This document shows, piece by piece, positions 9,601 through 17,624 of a stretch of 64,000 bases of DNA (the stretch's first letter is position 1; the number at the start of each line of letters is the position of its first letter). The DNA is taken from assembly GCF_001514305.1 (NCBI RefSeq), contig NZ_KQ949084.1:186001-250000 (forward strand), written 5' to 3'. This stretch comes from Streptomyces dysideae (GTDB lineage Bacteria > Actinomycetota > Actinomycetes > Streptomycetales > Streptomycetaceae). A program made the position numbers and the translations under genes. The notes under the pieces are model-generated. The model ran no database searches and was not told the origin of the DNA. It worked only from the letters and a program-made list of their open reading frames with translations.

Positions 9601-11519
9601 TTCTGCTGGTAGGCGGCCTGGAGGGCGCGGCCGAGGTTGAACAGGATCTGGCCGGCGTGCGGGTCGGTCTCGTCGGTGAGCCGGTCGGCGGCCCGGCGGT
9701 GCTGGATGAGGGCCTCGGCGAGGTCGTCGGGGTCGGCGGTGCGGGCGTGGCGCTGCATCAGTGCGCCGCCGAGGTGGGATTCGTCGATGGTCCGTTGCGG
9801 GTGGTCGGGGTCCGCCTCGATCGCCTGCTGGAAGGCGGTGATCGCCTCGTCCAGGTCGGCGGGGGAGAGGGTGGTCCTGAAGCGGCGAATGCAGGCCTTG
9901 CCCAGCTCGGAGAGGCACTTGGCGCGGGCGGCGGGTTGGAAGCCGAGGTCGGAGAGGTGATCGGCAGCCCTGCGCAGGACGTCGACGGCCTCGTCCGTGT
10001 CGTCCTGGGAGCCGGTCCGTACGGAGCGCGCGGACAGGGCCTCGCCGAGGAGGGAGAGGGACATACCCAGTTCGGGGTTGTCGGGCTGGGTGGCTTCGGT
10101 GCCGCGGCGGCCCGCCGTGATCGCCGCGTCGAGGTCGGGTATGTCGTCGGTGGCGTCGAAGCGGGCCAGCAGGGCGCGGGACAGGTTGTAGAAGTGCTGC
10201 GGGGGGACGCTGTGGTCGTCGGTGGCGGTGTCCTGGAGCAGGGCCACCGCCTCGTCGATGTCCGGACGCTGCCGCGCATGCTGGAAGCGGACCCGCAGGG
10301 CCTGGCTCAGGGCCTCGGTGGCCACGGGACGGTCGGGGCTGGTGTCGGGTGCGGCCGCCAGCGCCAGCCGTGCGGTGTCCACGGCCTCGTCCAGGTCGGC
10401 GGCCGCCCCGGACCGCTCGGCCTGCGAACGGAGGATGTTGCTGAGACCGCTGAGGTGGCCGTGCCGGGCGGGATGGTCCGGCGGGGAGTCGGCCACGGCC
10501 CGCCGCGCCGCGGTCACGGCCGCGTCGAGGTCGGCCTCCTCGCCGAACCGTTCGTACCGCCGCTCCAGCGCGCGCCCCAGGTTGGACAGGTACATCGGCC
10601 GCTGCGGATCCTCCGGCGCGGCGTGCTCCACGGCCTGGCGGAACGTTTCGATGGCCTCGTCCAGGTCGGCGAGCGCCGCGTTCCGCTGGAACCGCATCAG
10701 GAGGGCGGCGCCCGCGTTGGAGTGGTACAGCGCCTGCGGTTCGGGGGCGGCGCGTACGGCTTCCCGGCCGGTGTCGATGGCGAGGTCCAGGTCCGCGGGT
10801 TCCTGCCGCAGCCCGTAGCGCACGCTCAGCGAGCCGGACAGGTTCGCCAGGTACATGCCCCGGCTGGGATCGTCGTCCGTGGCCAGCCGCACCGCCTCGC
10901 GGCCCCGGGCGACGGACTCCTCCAGGTCCGCCTCGGCGCCCCGCACCATGTACCGGTAGCGCAGCCCGCTGCACAGGTTCGACAGCATCATCGCCCGCCC
11001 CGGCCAGAACTCCGGCAGTACGGCCTCCAGCTCCCGCCACTGGGCCAGCGCCTCCTCCAGCGCGTCCTCGTCGCCGGCGGTCTGCCAGCGCGCGAACAGC
11101 TCCAGCGCGCGGGCCGCCGCGGTCTCCAGGTCCTCCGCGGCGGGCATGTCCAGCGTCGCGGCGGACTCCCGCAGTTCCTCGGGCACCTCGTCCGGCGTGA
11201 ACCTTCCGACCAGCGCGTACAGCGTCAGCGTCAGCTGGGCCTCGGGACCGCCTTCGGCGGTGTCCGGGCCGAGGATCAGGGCGCGGGCGTAGTGCAGGGC
11301 GGCGACCAGGGTCACGGCGGACCGGTCGAGGACGTAGAGGGGCCCGTCCGGTGTGCCGTCCGGGGTGCGCAGGACGACCGCCCGCAGCTCGTCGGCCTCG
11401 GCGACGGCCGCCGGGTCCAGCACCGACTCCTGGACGCCGCGGCTCCAGACGTCGTCGACCCGCTCCCCGAGCTGCCGGGCGAGCAGTTCCACTCGCGCCC
11501 AGCCGCTGTCGTCCCGCAT
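6651..11519 (-). CDS. Giant TPR-repeat protein with C-terminal CHAT (caspase-like) protease domain
   Basis: A 1,622-residue soluble protein. After an N-terminal helical region come some twenty TPR-like repeats of roughly 45-50 residues, each with a core like DLDEAI...AVYLTNLGTAL. A low-complexity Pro/Ala/Thr/Glu linker follows (DNA 8360-8650, made of GTTTCC and GGAGCC microrepeats). The C-terminal 350 residues form a CHAT domain with the expected dyad: histidine in HFSGHG (about 1,480) and cysteine in YLSACETA (about 1,530). CHAT proteins are clan CD cysteine peptidases; TPR-CHAT proteins include conflict and cell-death proteases, and the TPRs usually sense a partner. The ATG at 11519 follows GGCGGAGG with very short spacing, so the exact start is uncertain. 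A small membrane-protein gene starts 84 bases away, divergently. Confidence 0.9.
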   Translation of the reverse strand: MRDDSGWARVELLARQLGERVDDVWSRGVQESVLDPAAVAEADELRAVVLRTPDGTPDGPLYVLDRSAVTLVAALHYARALILGPDTAEGGPEAQLTLTLYALVGRFTPDEVPEELRESAATLDMPAAEDLETAAARALELFARWQTAGDEDALEEALAQWRELEAVLPEFWPGRAMMLSNLCSGLRYRYMVRGAEADLEESVARGREAVRLATDDDPSRGMYLANLSGSLSVRYGLRQEPADLDLAIDTGREAVRAAPEPQALYHSNAGAALLMRFQRNAALADLDEAIETFRQAVEHAAPEDPQRPMYLSNLGRALERRYERFGEEADLDAAVTAARRAVADSPPDHPARHGHLSGLSNILRSQAERSGAAADLDEAVDTARLALAAAPDTSPDRPVATEALSQALRVRFQHARQRPDIDEAVALLQDTATDDHSVPPQHFYNLSRALLARFDATDDIPDLDAAITAGRRGTEATQPDNPELGMSLSLLGEALSARSVRTGSQDDTDEAVDVLRRAADHLSDLGFQPAARAKCLSELGKACIRRFRTTLSPADLDEAITAFQQAIEADPDHPQRTIDESHLGGALMQRHARTADPDDLAEALIQHRRAADRLTDETDPHAGQILFNLGRALQAAYQQNDDLTLLDEAVRHLETALRTRHRSTAHHAKLLSDLGAALRVRAERLGDRTDLDRAVDLSEQAIDALPTEHPRRAVYLTNLCTALIARHTAYGAQQDLTDAVRAGRESVESTTTTDVAHRIVHLANLGIALRRRYEASGALADLDEAIESLRTAVAALPDGHVDGPGHRGSLTLALLARYDRTRTAADLDDAIDAARAAAGVPDDHPHRPACLSNLGLALRRRHERDGRRSDADEAVVRLRDAVRLCPEGHPARPLYLTNLATALLTRTDTDTDAATEAAHVARAALRTIPEDHPQRAACLTTLGAALLGRVAGVEGSGHEGEGEGRPGASTSARGPAPAPAPAPETETETETVPPPSPAPDPFPASTSTPTLILTSGSLLPIQDGSKAGARDRTDAGPRARTGNGADASTRHRTGTDTSATATDNGTEADLRTACEVLRQATTIATAPASVRFNAARGWTAAATALGDWNEALDAYRAAVAELPLPAWHGLDRRDRLDALGKVPGLANDAAAAALNAGHPQEALRLLEQGRGVLLAQSLNTRDDMTDLRERAPRLADRIREIRALLETPAPDPAPASAGTTDPARLSRAQRTAAEQHRELAREMDELIARARELPGLEDFLRLPSPDRLQATAANGPVIVVNTSTLRCDALIVTGTGLRTVPLPGLHLDGDGGLIERTGALLDALSALGGSPAGAWRAQRVLIRTLAWLWDTVAAPVLAALDPAPPGSHLWWCPTGLLALLPLHAAGHYTPTAADETRSLPDRHVCSYTPTLRALTTTTGSTPPPTRLLAVDQSTTPGLPPLPHATEEIRLLTNRVPAPTLLTAPEATRQALLSALPTHTHLHFSGHGTQGASTSAGGALHLHDHDEAGPVTVADISRLRLTAAHLAYLSACETARGAIVLADEAIHLAGALQLAGFAHAVAAQWAVDDVGALRVADAFYTALWDTEGNEALPPAQALHAAVRHLRDHNPDPLWWAAYVHTGP

Positions 11520-11602
11520 CCTCCGCCCCCGTCGGCCCCTGCCGTGCGTGTGCTCAGGGCATCATGATGGTCCATCAACTCCGTGGGGGAGGAGAGTACG
11601 TC

Positions 11603-12104
11603 GTGGAGACGCCGGAGCTGCTGGGTGCGCTGTGCCGGGAACTCCCCGAGCTGCGGGCGGTCGCCGCGGAGTCCGGTGACAGCGCGGCCCTGGAGGAGAC
11701 CCTGGCGGCGGCCCGGCGCGGTGAGCCGGTCGTCGCCCGGCTGACGGAGCTGGGGCTTGTTCGCCTGGCCGCGGCTGTGGCTGGTCCTGAACGAGTCCGA
11801 GCAGAACACGCTGCGCGCCGCCCGCACCGAGCTCGACGCCGCCGTCGCGGTCGCCGGGTGGGGGGTGCTGATCGTGCTGCCGGGCCTGTGGTGGTGGCCG
11901 GCCCTGTTCGTCGCGGCGGGAGTCTTCGCCGCGGGGCTGCGCCGGACGCGGGCCGCCGTGGACACCATGGCGCATCTCACCGAGGCGGCGTTCGATGTGC
12001 GGGGTGCGCTGCTCGCGCGGGAGCTGGGGTTCGGCGTACCGGAGGGGCCGTTGCCGCCGGACGTCGGCGCGCAGGTCACGGTGCACCTGCCGAAGCACGC
12101 GTGA
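11603..12104 (+). pseudogene. Small helical plus membrane protein gene with internal frameshift
   Basis: Two frames join into one sensible protein. From GTG 11603 (GGAGGAG about nine bases upstream) the first frame gives a helical acidic segment, ETPELLGALCRELPELRA, up to about 11750. The +1 frame then continues with FAWPRLWLVLNESEQNTLRA and two apolar segments (around WGVLIVLPGLWWWPALFVAA) to the stop at 12104. The first frame beyond the switch turns into Arg-rich nonsense, and the second has a stop just before it. One extra base near 11756 would explain this. The gene is divergent from the TPR-CHAT gene, so it may be its partner or target. If the shift is real the gene is dead, unless the TTG at 11757 starts a shorter 115-residue membrane protein. 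Confidence 0.6.
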
Positions 12105-12144
12105 GGAACGTGAGCGAGAAAGAAAAAGAAGGAGACACGCAAAA

Positions 12145-12169
12145 ACCCGCTCCCCTAAGGGAAACGGGT
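12145..12169 (-). terminator. Terminator after tRNA-Glu
   Basis: On the minus strand ACCCGTTTCCC pairs with GGGGAGCGGGT, with a mismatch, and is followed by TTTTTG. It lies about 20 bases beyond the 3' end of tRNA-Glu. Confidence 0.75.
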
Positions 12170-12189
12170 CTGTGCACGTCGTTCGCTGG

Positions 12190-12262
12190 TGCCCCCAACG
12201 GGATTCGAACCCGTGCTACCGCCTTGAAAGGGCGGCGTCCTAGGCCGCTAGACGATGAGGGC
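12190..12262 (-). tRNA. tRNA-Glu (UUC)
   Basis: A 73-base cloverleaf. Acceptor GCCCTCA pairs with TGGGGGC (one G-U pair), the anticodon loop CTTTCAA gives anticodon UUC, and the T loop is TTCGAAT. Discriminator A is followed by an encoded CCA. With tRNA-Asp and tRNA-Phe further downstream on the same strand, this resembles a Glu-Asp-Phe tRNA series now interrupted by the 5.5-kb TPR-CHAT locus. Confidence 0.96.
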
Positions 12263-12342
12263 TATCGGCCCGCCTGGGCGCCTCGCGGCGCGTCGGGGAC
12301 GTGAGCAGCATATGGGATGACGGGAGGGTTCGCCAAAACGGT

Positions 12343-13905
12343 TTAGGGGGTGGGGGTGGGGGACGTGGGGTTTGCCCCGGGTTGGTTCTCCTCCGGCAGG
12401 TGGCGGCTGACCTCCGCCGTCGTCAGGCCGAGGCCGCCGAGTTTGATCGCGTCCCAGGCCTGGAGGCGGCGGGTGTCGCGGTCGAAGTAGAGGATCGACG
12501 CCTCGATCGGGTCCGGATACTTGCCCTCGACCGCCCGCAGACCGCTGCCGCCCGTGGAGCCCTCGATGCGCAGCCGGGTGCCCCGGTCCAGGACCTCCAT
12601 CTCGTTGTGGTGGATGTGCCCGGCCAGCGCCAGTGGCACCTCGCCGTCCGTCTGCCGGGCCGCGACCGGTTCGTGGGCGACGGCCACGTCCACCGGGGTG
12701 CCGGCTGCCTTCTGGTCGCGCAGGGCCGAGGCCAGGCGGGCGCCGGCCAGCTGGTTCGCCGCGTCGCCGCCGGGGATCGTCGAGCGGTCGGGCGTGAACT
12801 GCGGGTCGCCGATGCCGGCGAAGCGCAGGCCCGCGACCGTCTTCGCGCGGCCGTCGTCGAGGACGTGGACGTTCTCCAGGCCCTCCAGATAGCGCTGGGT
12901 GATACCGGAGTCGTGGTTGCCGCGGACCCAGACGTACGGCGCGCCGAGGTCCTCGATCGGGTCCAGGAAGCCGTTCTCGGCCGCCGCGCCGTGGTCCATC
13001 GTGTCGCCGGAGTCGACGATCACATTGACCTTGTACTGGTCCACCAGCGAGGTGATGATCTTCCAGCTCGCCGGGTTGAGGTGGATGTCCGAGACGTGCA
13101 GCACCCGGATCGTGTTCGGGGCCGGCCGGTAGGCGGGGAGCGTGGAGGTGACGTCGTACAGCTTCGTCATGTTCGTCACCAGACGCGCCAGCTCCTTCTG
13201 GTAGACGTCGAATTCGGTGACGATGCTGCGCGCGCCGCCGACCACTGAGGGCGCCGAGGTGAGCAGGCCGGAGAACTTCGGCTCCAGGACCGAATCGGGG
13301 TTCCAGGTGGCGTACGCCGTCCCGCCCGACGCGGCGAGCAGGGTGAGGGCGAGGCCGCCGGCGGCGAGGGCGCGGCGGGGGCGGCGGTAGACGGCGAGGC
13401 CCAGGGCGGTGGCTCCCGAGACGACGGCCACGCAGCTGCGTACGGCCAGGTCGCGGGTGCCGTCGGCGACGTCGCGGGTGACCTCGTCCTGGAGGCCGGA
13501 GAACCGTTCCGGATGGTCGATCAGGGCCTGGGAGCGGGCCGGGTCGAGCTGGTCGACGTTCACGTCCAGGCGGACCGGGGCGATGTGGCTGTCGAGCTGG
13601 AGGGCGCCCAGCGGAGAGACGTTGATCTTCGTGCCGCCGGAGAGGGACGGGCGGAGCGTCATCGTCGTGTCCATCGGGCCGACCGGGGTCCGGACGTTGC
13701 CGACGATCAGCAGCCCCAGCCAGGCGCCGAGGAGGACGACGGCGACCATGCCGAGGGCGCGTCCCCAGGGGTGGGGATGGGAGATGAGCTCAAGGGTGGG
13801 GAGGGGGCGGCGCGTGGCGTAGTGCCGGGTGAGGGCGTGCGGGAACTTGCGTACGCGGTTCAGCGCGGCGAGGGCTACGGCGGGGACGCGGGCCATTAGT
13901 CCCAT
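12343..13905 (-). CDS. Membrane-anchored calcineurin-like metallophosphoesterase
   Basis: A 520-residue protein. The N-terminal half carries at least two hydrophobic spans (around ALGMVAVVLLGAWLGLLIV and ALAAGGLALTLLAASGGTAY). The C-terminal half holds the full metallophosphoesterase set: VSDIHLN, VDSGDTMDHG, VRGNHDSG, VAHEP and LAGHIHHNE, which supply the Asp, His and Asn ligands of a two-metal centre. The enzyme should act outside or at the membrane; its substrate cannot be told from the sequence. A second ATG three codons in (13896) is an alternative start; neither has a clear ribosome site. The Pro/Thr tail is probably disordered. Confidence 0.9.
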   Translation of the reverse strand: MGLMARVPAVALAALNRVRKFPHALTRHYATRRPLPTLELISHPHPWGRALGMVAVVLLGAWLGLLIVGNVRTPVGPMDTTMTLRPSLSGGTKINVSPLGALQLDSHIAPVRLDVNVDQLDPARSQALIDHPERFSGLQDEVTRDVADGTRDLAVRSCVAVVSGATALGLAVYRRPRRALAAGGLALTLLAASGGTAYATWNPDSVLEPKFSGLLTSAPSVVGGARSIVTEFDVYQKELARLVTNMTKLYDVTSTLPAYRPAPNTIRVLHVSDIHLNPASWKIITSLVDQYKVNVIVDSGDTMDHGAAAENGFLDPIEDLGAPYVWVRGNHDSGITQRYLEGLENVHVLDDGRAKTVAGLRFAGIGDPQFTPDRSTIPGGDAANQLAGARLASALRDQKAAGTPVDVAVAHEPVAARQTDGEVPLALAGHIHHNEMEVLDRGTRLRIEGSTGGSGLRAVEGKYPDPIEASILYFDRDTRRLQAWDAIKLGGLGLTTAEVSRHLPEENQPGANPTSPTPTP

Positions 13906-13981
13906 GTGCCCATGTATGGGGGTGGATATGCGGGAGGCCCGCGAGTCTCATACGGCTGCTTCGTGCCGGACAATGGGGCGC

Positions 13982-14332
13982 GTGCTGGAGATGACGCGTG
14001 AGGAGTTCGAGGAACTGGTCGCCGAGGCGCTGGACCGGATCCCGCCGGAGTTGACGCGGCTGATGGACAACGTCGCGGTGTTCGTCGAGGACGAACCGCC
14101 GGCGGACGATCCAGAGCTGCTCGGGCTCTACGAGGGGACCCCGCTGACCGATCGCGGCGAGTGGTACGCCGGGGTGCTGCCGGACCGGATCACGATCTAC
14201 CGGGGGCCGACGCTGCGGATGTGCGAGAGCCGGGAGGAGGTCGTGGCGGAGACCGAGGTGACCGTGGTGCACGAGATCGCGCATCACTTCGGGATCGACG
14301 ACGCGCGGCTGCACGCGCTCGGGTACGGGTGA
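13982..14332 (+). CDS. Small zincin-like metallopeptidase (PF06262-type)
   Basis: About 116 residues with the HExxH motif in VVHEIAHHFGID near residue 95, where the following His-Phe-Gly-Ile-Asp is typical of the minimal zincin family once called DUF1025. The N-terminus EMTREEFEELVAEALDRIP and the middle block GVLPDRITIYRGP also match that family as I remember it. These proteins are cytosolic; peptidase activity is inferred from the motif. I start at GTG 13982, giving MLEMTREEF; an in-frame ATG lies three codons upstream and neither has a strong ribosome site. It is divergent from the phosphoesterase gene, with a 76-base gap. Confidence 0.88.
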   Translation: MLEMTREEFEELVAEALDRIPPELTRLMDNVAVFVEDEPPADDPELLGLYEGTPLTDRGEWYAGVLPDRITIYRGPTLRMCESREEVVAETEVTVVHEIAHHFGIDDARLHALGYG

Positions 14333-14443
14333 CGGGCGCGGCCTCCGGGTCTGATTACCGGGTCTGATGAACAGGGCGCGTGTCCTCTTGTGGGCGGCGG
14401 GAGTTGGGCAGGTTGACTCTTCCCCGCCCTCGGAGGTGGCCCC

Positions 14444-14938
14444 GTGCGCCCCTTGTACGTACCCGTCCGTCTGGCCGCCACGGTGATGGCCGTCGCCGCT
14501 GCCGCCGGCTGCATGAGCGTGGGCGACGACGAGGGAGGCGGGAGCGCGAAGCCGTCGCACTCGGCCGGGCAGCGGGGCGGTGAGGCGCCCGACGGGGGCT
14601 CGGCGGCGTCGGGGAGTGGGACCGGGTACGGGGCCACCGCGGAGGACGGCAAGCACGGGAAGCACGGCAAGGAGAAGAGCGAGAGCGAGCCGCCGTCCCC
14701 CTCGGCGCTGCCGTCGGCGGAGGCGAGCGAGCCCGCTCCGGCGCGGGGCAAGCCGGTCAAGCCGGGCAAGGGCGAGAAGCCCACGCCCACGCGGACCGCT
14801 GTGACGCCGACCACTCCCACGCGGACGCCGGACCCGGAACCGGCACCCATCGAGGAGCCGACGTCCGCCTCGCCGGAGCCGACGGAGGCCGAGCCGTCGT
14901 CGTCGGCGCACGAGGAGACGGAGCCGCGAATGGCGTAG
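14444..14938 (+). CDS. Low-complexity secreted lipoprotein
   Basis: A 164-residue protein with a short type II signal peptide: positive start MRPLYVPVR, a hydrophobic stretch and the lipobox AAAAGC at about residue 22. The mature part is nearly all Gly, Ser, Pro, Glu and Lys, with Lys/His/Gly repeats (HGKHGKEK) and Thr/Pro stretches, so it is probably a disordered extracytoplasmic protein. No domain is visible. The GTG start follows GGAGGTGG. No operon partner is evident. Confidence 0.7.
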   Translation: MRPLYVPVRLAATVMAVAAAAGCMSVGDDEGGGSAKPSHSAGQRGGEAPDGGSAASGSGTGYGATAEDGKHGKHGKEKSESEPPSPSALPSAEASEPAPARGKPVKPGKGEKPTPTRTAVTPTTPTRTPDPEPAPIEEPTSASPEPTEAEPSSSAHEETEPRMA

Positions 14939-15206
14939 GGGGAGTCGGCGCCGGCCGCGGGGTCGTCGGCGCGGGAGTGTGCGCAGCCGGGCTGCTGACC
15001 TGGGCTTATGTGCTCAGTTTGCCTTGGGGGGTGGTGGGTGCGTATGGTGGCAGATCGTTTGATCCCATTTGCCCGGCGCCAACGCAGAGCGCGCCGTGTG
15101 GCGCGTACTCTCCCTTGCCGTGGCTGACCGCATAGAGGCGGTCGTATTGCGAATCACGGAGTTGACGGGCGCGTGCCGACGAGACTCCGGAAGGTTTCGC
15201 TAACGC

Positions 15207-17399
15207 ATGTCCATTTCCAGTACTGATCACGTCGTCGTGCCCGAGAACGAGGCTGTCGAGAACGAGGCTGTCGAAGCCGCTGCTCCCGAAGACGCTGCTC
15301 CCGAGGCGACGTTCGCGGACCTCGGTCTCCCCGAGGGCGTCGTGCGCAAGCTCGCGCAGAACGGCGTGACCACCCCCTTCCCGATCCAGGCCGCGACCAT
15401 CCCGGACGCCCTGGCCGGCAAGGACATCCTCGGCCGCGGCCGCACCGGCTCCGGCAAGACCCTCTCCTTCGGTCTGCCGCTGCTGGCGACGCTGTCCGGC
15501 GGCCACACCGACAAGAAGAAGCCCCGTGGCATCATCCTCACGCCGACCCGTGAGCTCGCGATGCAGGTCGCGGACGCGCTGCAGCCGTACGGCGACGTGC
15601 TCGGCCTGAAGATGAAGGTCGTCTGCGGCGGTACGTCGATGGGCAACCAGATCTACGCCCTGGAGCGCGGCGTCGACATCCTCGTCGCCACCCCGGGCCG
15701 CCTGCGCGACATCATCAACCGCGGCGCCTGCTCGCTCGAGAACGTCCAGGTCGCGGTCCTCGACGAGGCGGACCAGATGTCCGACCTGGGCTTCCTGCCC
15801 GAGGTCACCGAGCTGCTCGACCAGATCCCGGGCGGCGGCCAGCGCATGCTGTTCTCCGCCACGATGGAGAACGAGATCTCCACGCTGGTCAAGCGCTACC
15901 TGAGCAACCCGGTCACGCACGAGGTCGACGCCGCCCAGGGCGCGGTGACGACCATGTCGCACCACATCCTCATCGTGAAGCCCAAGGACAAGACGCCGGT
16001 CACCGCGGCCATCGCCTCCCGCAAGGGCCGCACCATCATCTTCGTCCGCACCCAGCTGGGCGCCGACCGAGTCGCCGAGCAGCTGCGCGACGCCGGAGTG
16101 AAGGCCGACGCGCTGCACGGCGGCATGACGCAGGGCGCGCGGACCCGGACGCTGGCCGACTTCAAGGACGGCTACGTCAACTGCCTGGTCGCCACCGACG
16201 TCGCCGCCCGCGGCATCCACGTCGACGGCATCGACCTGGTCCTGAACGTGGACCCGGCCGGCGACCACAAGGACTACCTGCACCGCGCCGGCCGTACGGC
16301 CCGTGCGGGTCGCACCGGCACCGTGGTGTCCCTCTCCCTCCCGCACCAGCGCCGCCAGATCTTCCGCCTCATGGAGGACGCCGGCGTCGACGCCGGGCGG
16401 CACATCATCCAGGGCGGTACGGCCTTCGAGCCGGAGGTCGCCGAGATCACCGGCGCCCGGTCGATGACCGAGGTCCAGGCCGAGTCGGCGGGCAACGCCG
16501 CGCAGCAGGCCGAGCGTGAGGTCGCTCACCTCAGCAAGCAGCTCGAGCGGGCCCAGCGCCGCGCGACGGAACTGCGCGAGGAGGCCGAGCGTCTGGTCGC
16601 CCGGGTCGCCCGGGAACGCGGCGAGGACCCCGAGGCGGCGATCGCCGAGGCGCAGGCCGCGGTGGCGGCCGAGGCCGCCGAGGTGTCCGTGCCCGAGCAG
16701 CCGGTGGCGCAGACGGTGGACCGGCGCGAGCGGGACGAGCGTACGGAGGGTTCTTCCTCCTCGTACGAGCGCCGTGAGCGTCGTGACGACCGCGGTGGTG
16801 ACCGTGGTGGCTTCCGCCGCGACGACCGTGGCGGCGACCGTGGTGGGCGTGGCTACGAGCGCCGGGACAACGACCGGGGCGGCTTCAACCGGGACCGCGG
16901 CGGTGACCGTGGTGGCTTCCGTCGCGATGACCGTGGCGGTGACCGTGGTGGGCGTTCCTTCGAGCGTCGGGACGACCGTGGCGGTGACCGTGGTGGGCGT
17001 TCCTTCGAGCGTCGCGATGACCGTGGCGGTGACCGTGGTGGGCGTTCCTTCGAGCGTCGCGATGACCGTGGCGGCGACCGCGGTGGGCGTTCCTTCGAGC
17101 GTCGCGATGACCGTGGCGGCGACCGCGGTGGCCGTACCTTCGAGCGCCGTGACGACCGTGGCGGCTTCCGTCGCGACGAGCGTCCCGCCCGCTCTTTCGA
17201 CCGGCGTGACGAGCGCGGTGGGCACCGCGGCAGCGACCGCCCCTTCAACCGCGACCGCCAGGCCGACCGCCCGGGCTTCCGCACCGGCGGCCACGACCGT
17301 CCGAGCCACGACCGCCCGAACGGCCGGCGTGACGACCACCGCGGCGCCGGCACGTTCGGCCGCCGCGAGGACAAGCCGCGCTGGAAGCGCAACGGCTGA
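15207..17399 (+). CDS. DEAD-box RNA helicase with long RGG-rich C-terminal tail
   Basis: A 730-residue protein. The helicase core (about residues 35-400) has the Q motif PFPIQAATIP, motif I GRGRTGSGKT, Ia TPTRELA, motif II VLDEADQM, motif III SAT and motif VI HRAGRTARAG. A coiled-coil-like Ala/Glu/Arg segment follows (about 430-500), then 200 residues of Arg/Gly/Asp repeats such as DDRGGDRGGRSFERR. Such tails bind RNA and may favour condensates. The family remodels RNA in the cold and during ribosome assembly or mRNA decay. A 268-base leader without another gene precedes it. A closely related core lacking this tail is encoded at 20214. Confidence 0.93.
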   Translation: MSISSTDHVVVPENEAVENEAVEAAAPEDAAPEATFADLGLPEGVVRKLAQNGVTTPFPIQAATIPDALAGKDILGRGRTGSGKTLSFGLPLLATLSGGHTDKKKPRGIILTPTRELAMQVADALQPYGDVLGLKMKVVCGGTSMGNQIYALERGVDILVATPGRLRDIINRGACSLENVQVAVLDEADQMSDLGFLPEVTELLDQIPGGGQRMLFSATMENEISTLVKRYLSNPVTHEVDAAQGAVTTMSHHILIVKPKDKTPVTAAIASRKGRTIIFVRTQLGADRVAEQLRDAGVKADALHGGMTQGARTRTLADFKDGYVNCLVATDVAARGIHVDGIDLVLNVDPAGDHKDYLHRAGRTARAGRTGTVVSLSLPHQRRQIFRLMEDAGVDAGRHIIQGGTAFEPEVAEITGARSMTEVQAESAGNAAQQAEREVAHLSKQLERAQRRATELREEAERLVARVARERGEDPEAAIAEAQAAVAAEAAEVSVPEQPVAQTVDRRERDERTEGSSSSYERRERRDDRGGDRGGFRRDDRGGDRGGRGYERRDNDRGGFNRDRGGDRGGFRRDDRGGDRGGRSFERRDDRGGDRGGRSFERRDDRGGDRGGRSFERRDDRGGDRGGRSFERRDDRGGDRGGRTFERRDDRGGFRRDERPARSFDRRDERGGHRGSDRPFNRDRQADRPGFRTGGHDRPSHDRPNGRRDDHRGAGTFGRREDKPRWKRNG
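16795..17175 (+). repeat. In-gene RGG tandem repeats
   Basis: Units of about 45 bases encode RRDDRGGDRGGRSFE, with four nearly identical copies between about 16925 and 17150 and more degenerate copies on both sides. The units are almost identical in DNA as well as protein, so the array is likely to vary in length between strains. Confidence 0.85.
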
Positions 17400-17440
17400 C
17401 GCCGGGTAGTAGGCAGGCGTAGACAGCCAGACAGACAGGG

Positions 17441-17481
17441 CAGAGCGCCGTGGTCCCGATCTCCGGGGCCACGGCGCTCTG
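17441..17481 (+). terminator. Terminator after DEAD-box helicase
   Basis: CAGAGCGCCGTGG pairs perfectly with CCACGGCGCTCTG across a 15-base loop. It lies 42 bases after the helicase stop. No long T-run follows, as is common in Streptomyces. Confidence 0.75.
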
Positions 17482-17624
17482 TCGTTCCGCCGGCCAGAAA
17501 ACGCTCTCCTCGGTTCTGTGAAGTAGCTGTAAGATCAGCCGACTTCTGAGAGGGATGCGACGGCCGGGGCCGGGGTCATCTGTTGCAGCGCCCGCTTCCT
17601 CTCGTGTTTCGGGGGAGGAACGCC

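Noticed and set aside
8763..11567. 934-residue open frame antisense to the TPR-CHAT gene
   Set aside because: Its repeats are only the mirror image of the TPR repeats; composition is Gly/Val/Arg-rich and no domain is seen.
16795..17399. Antisense 179- and 777-residue frames over the RGG repeats
   Set aside because: They are mirror images of the RGG codons (Arg/Ser/Pro or Val/Thr-rich) without start signals.
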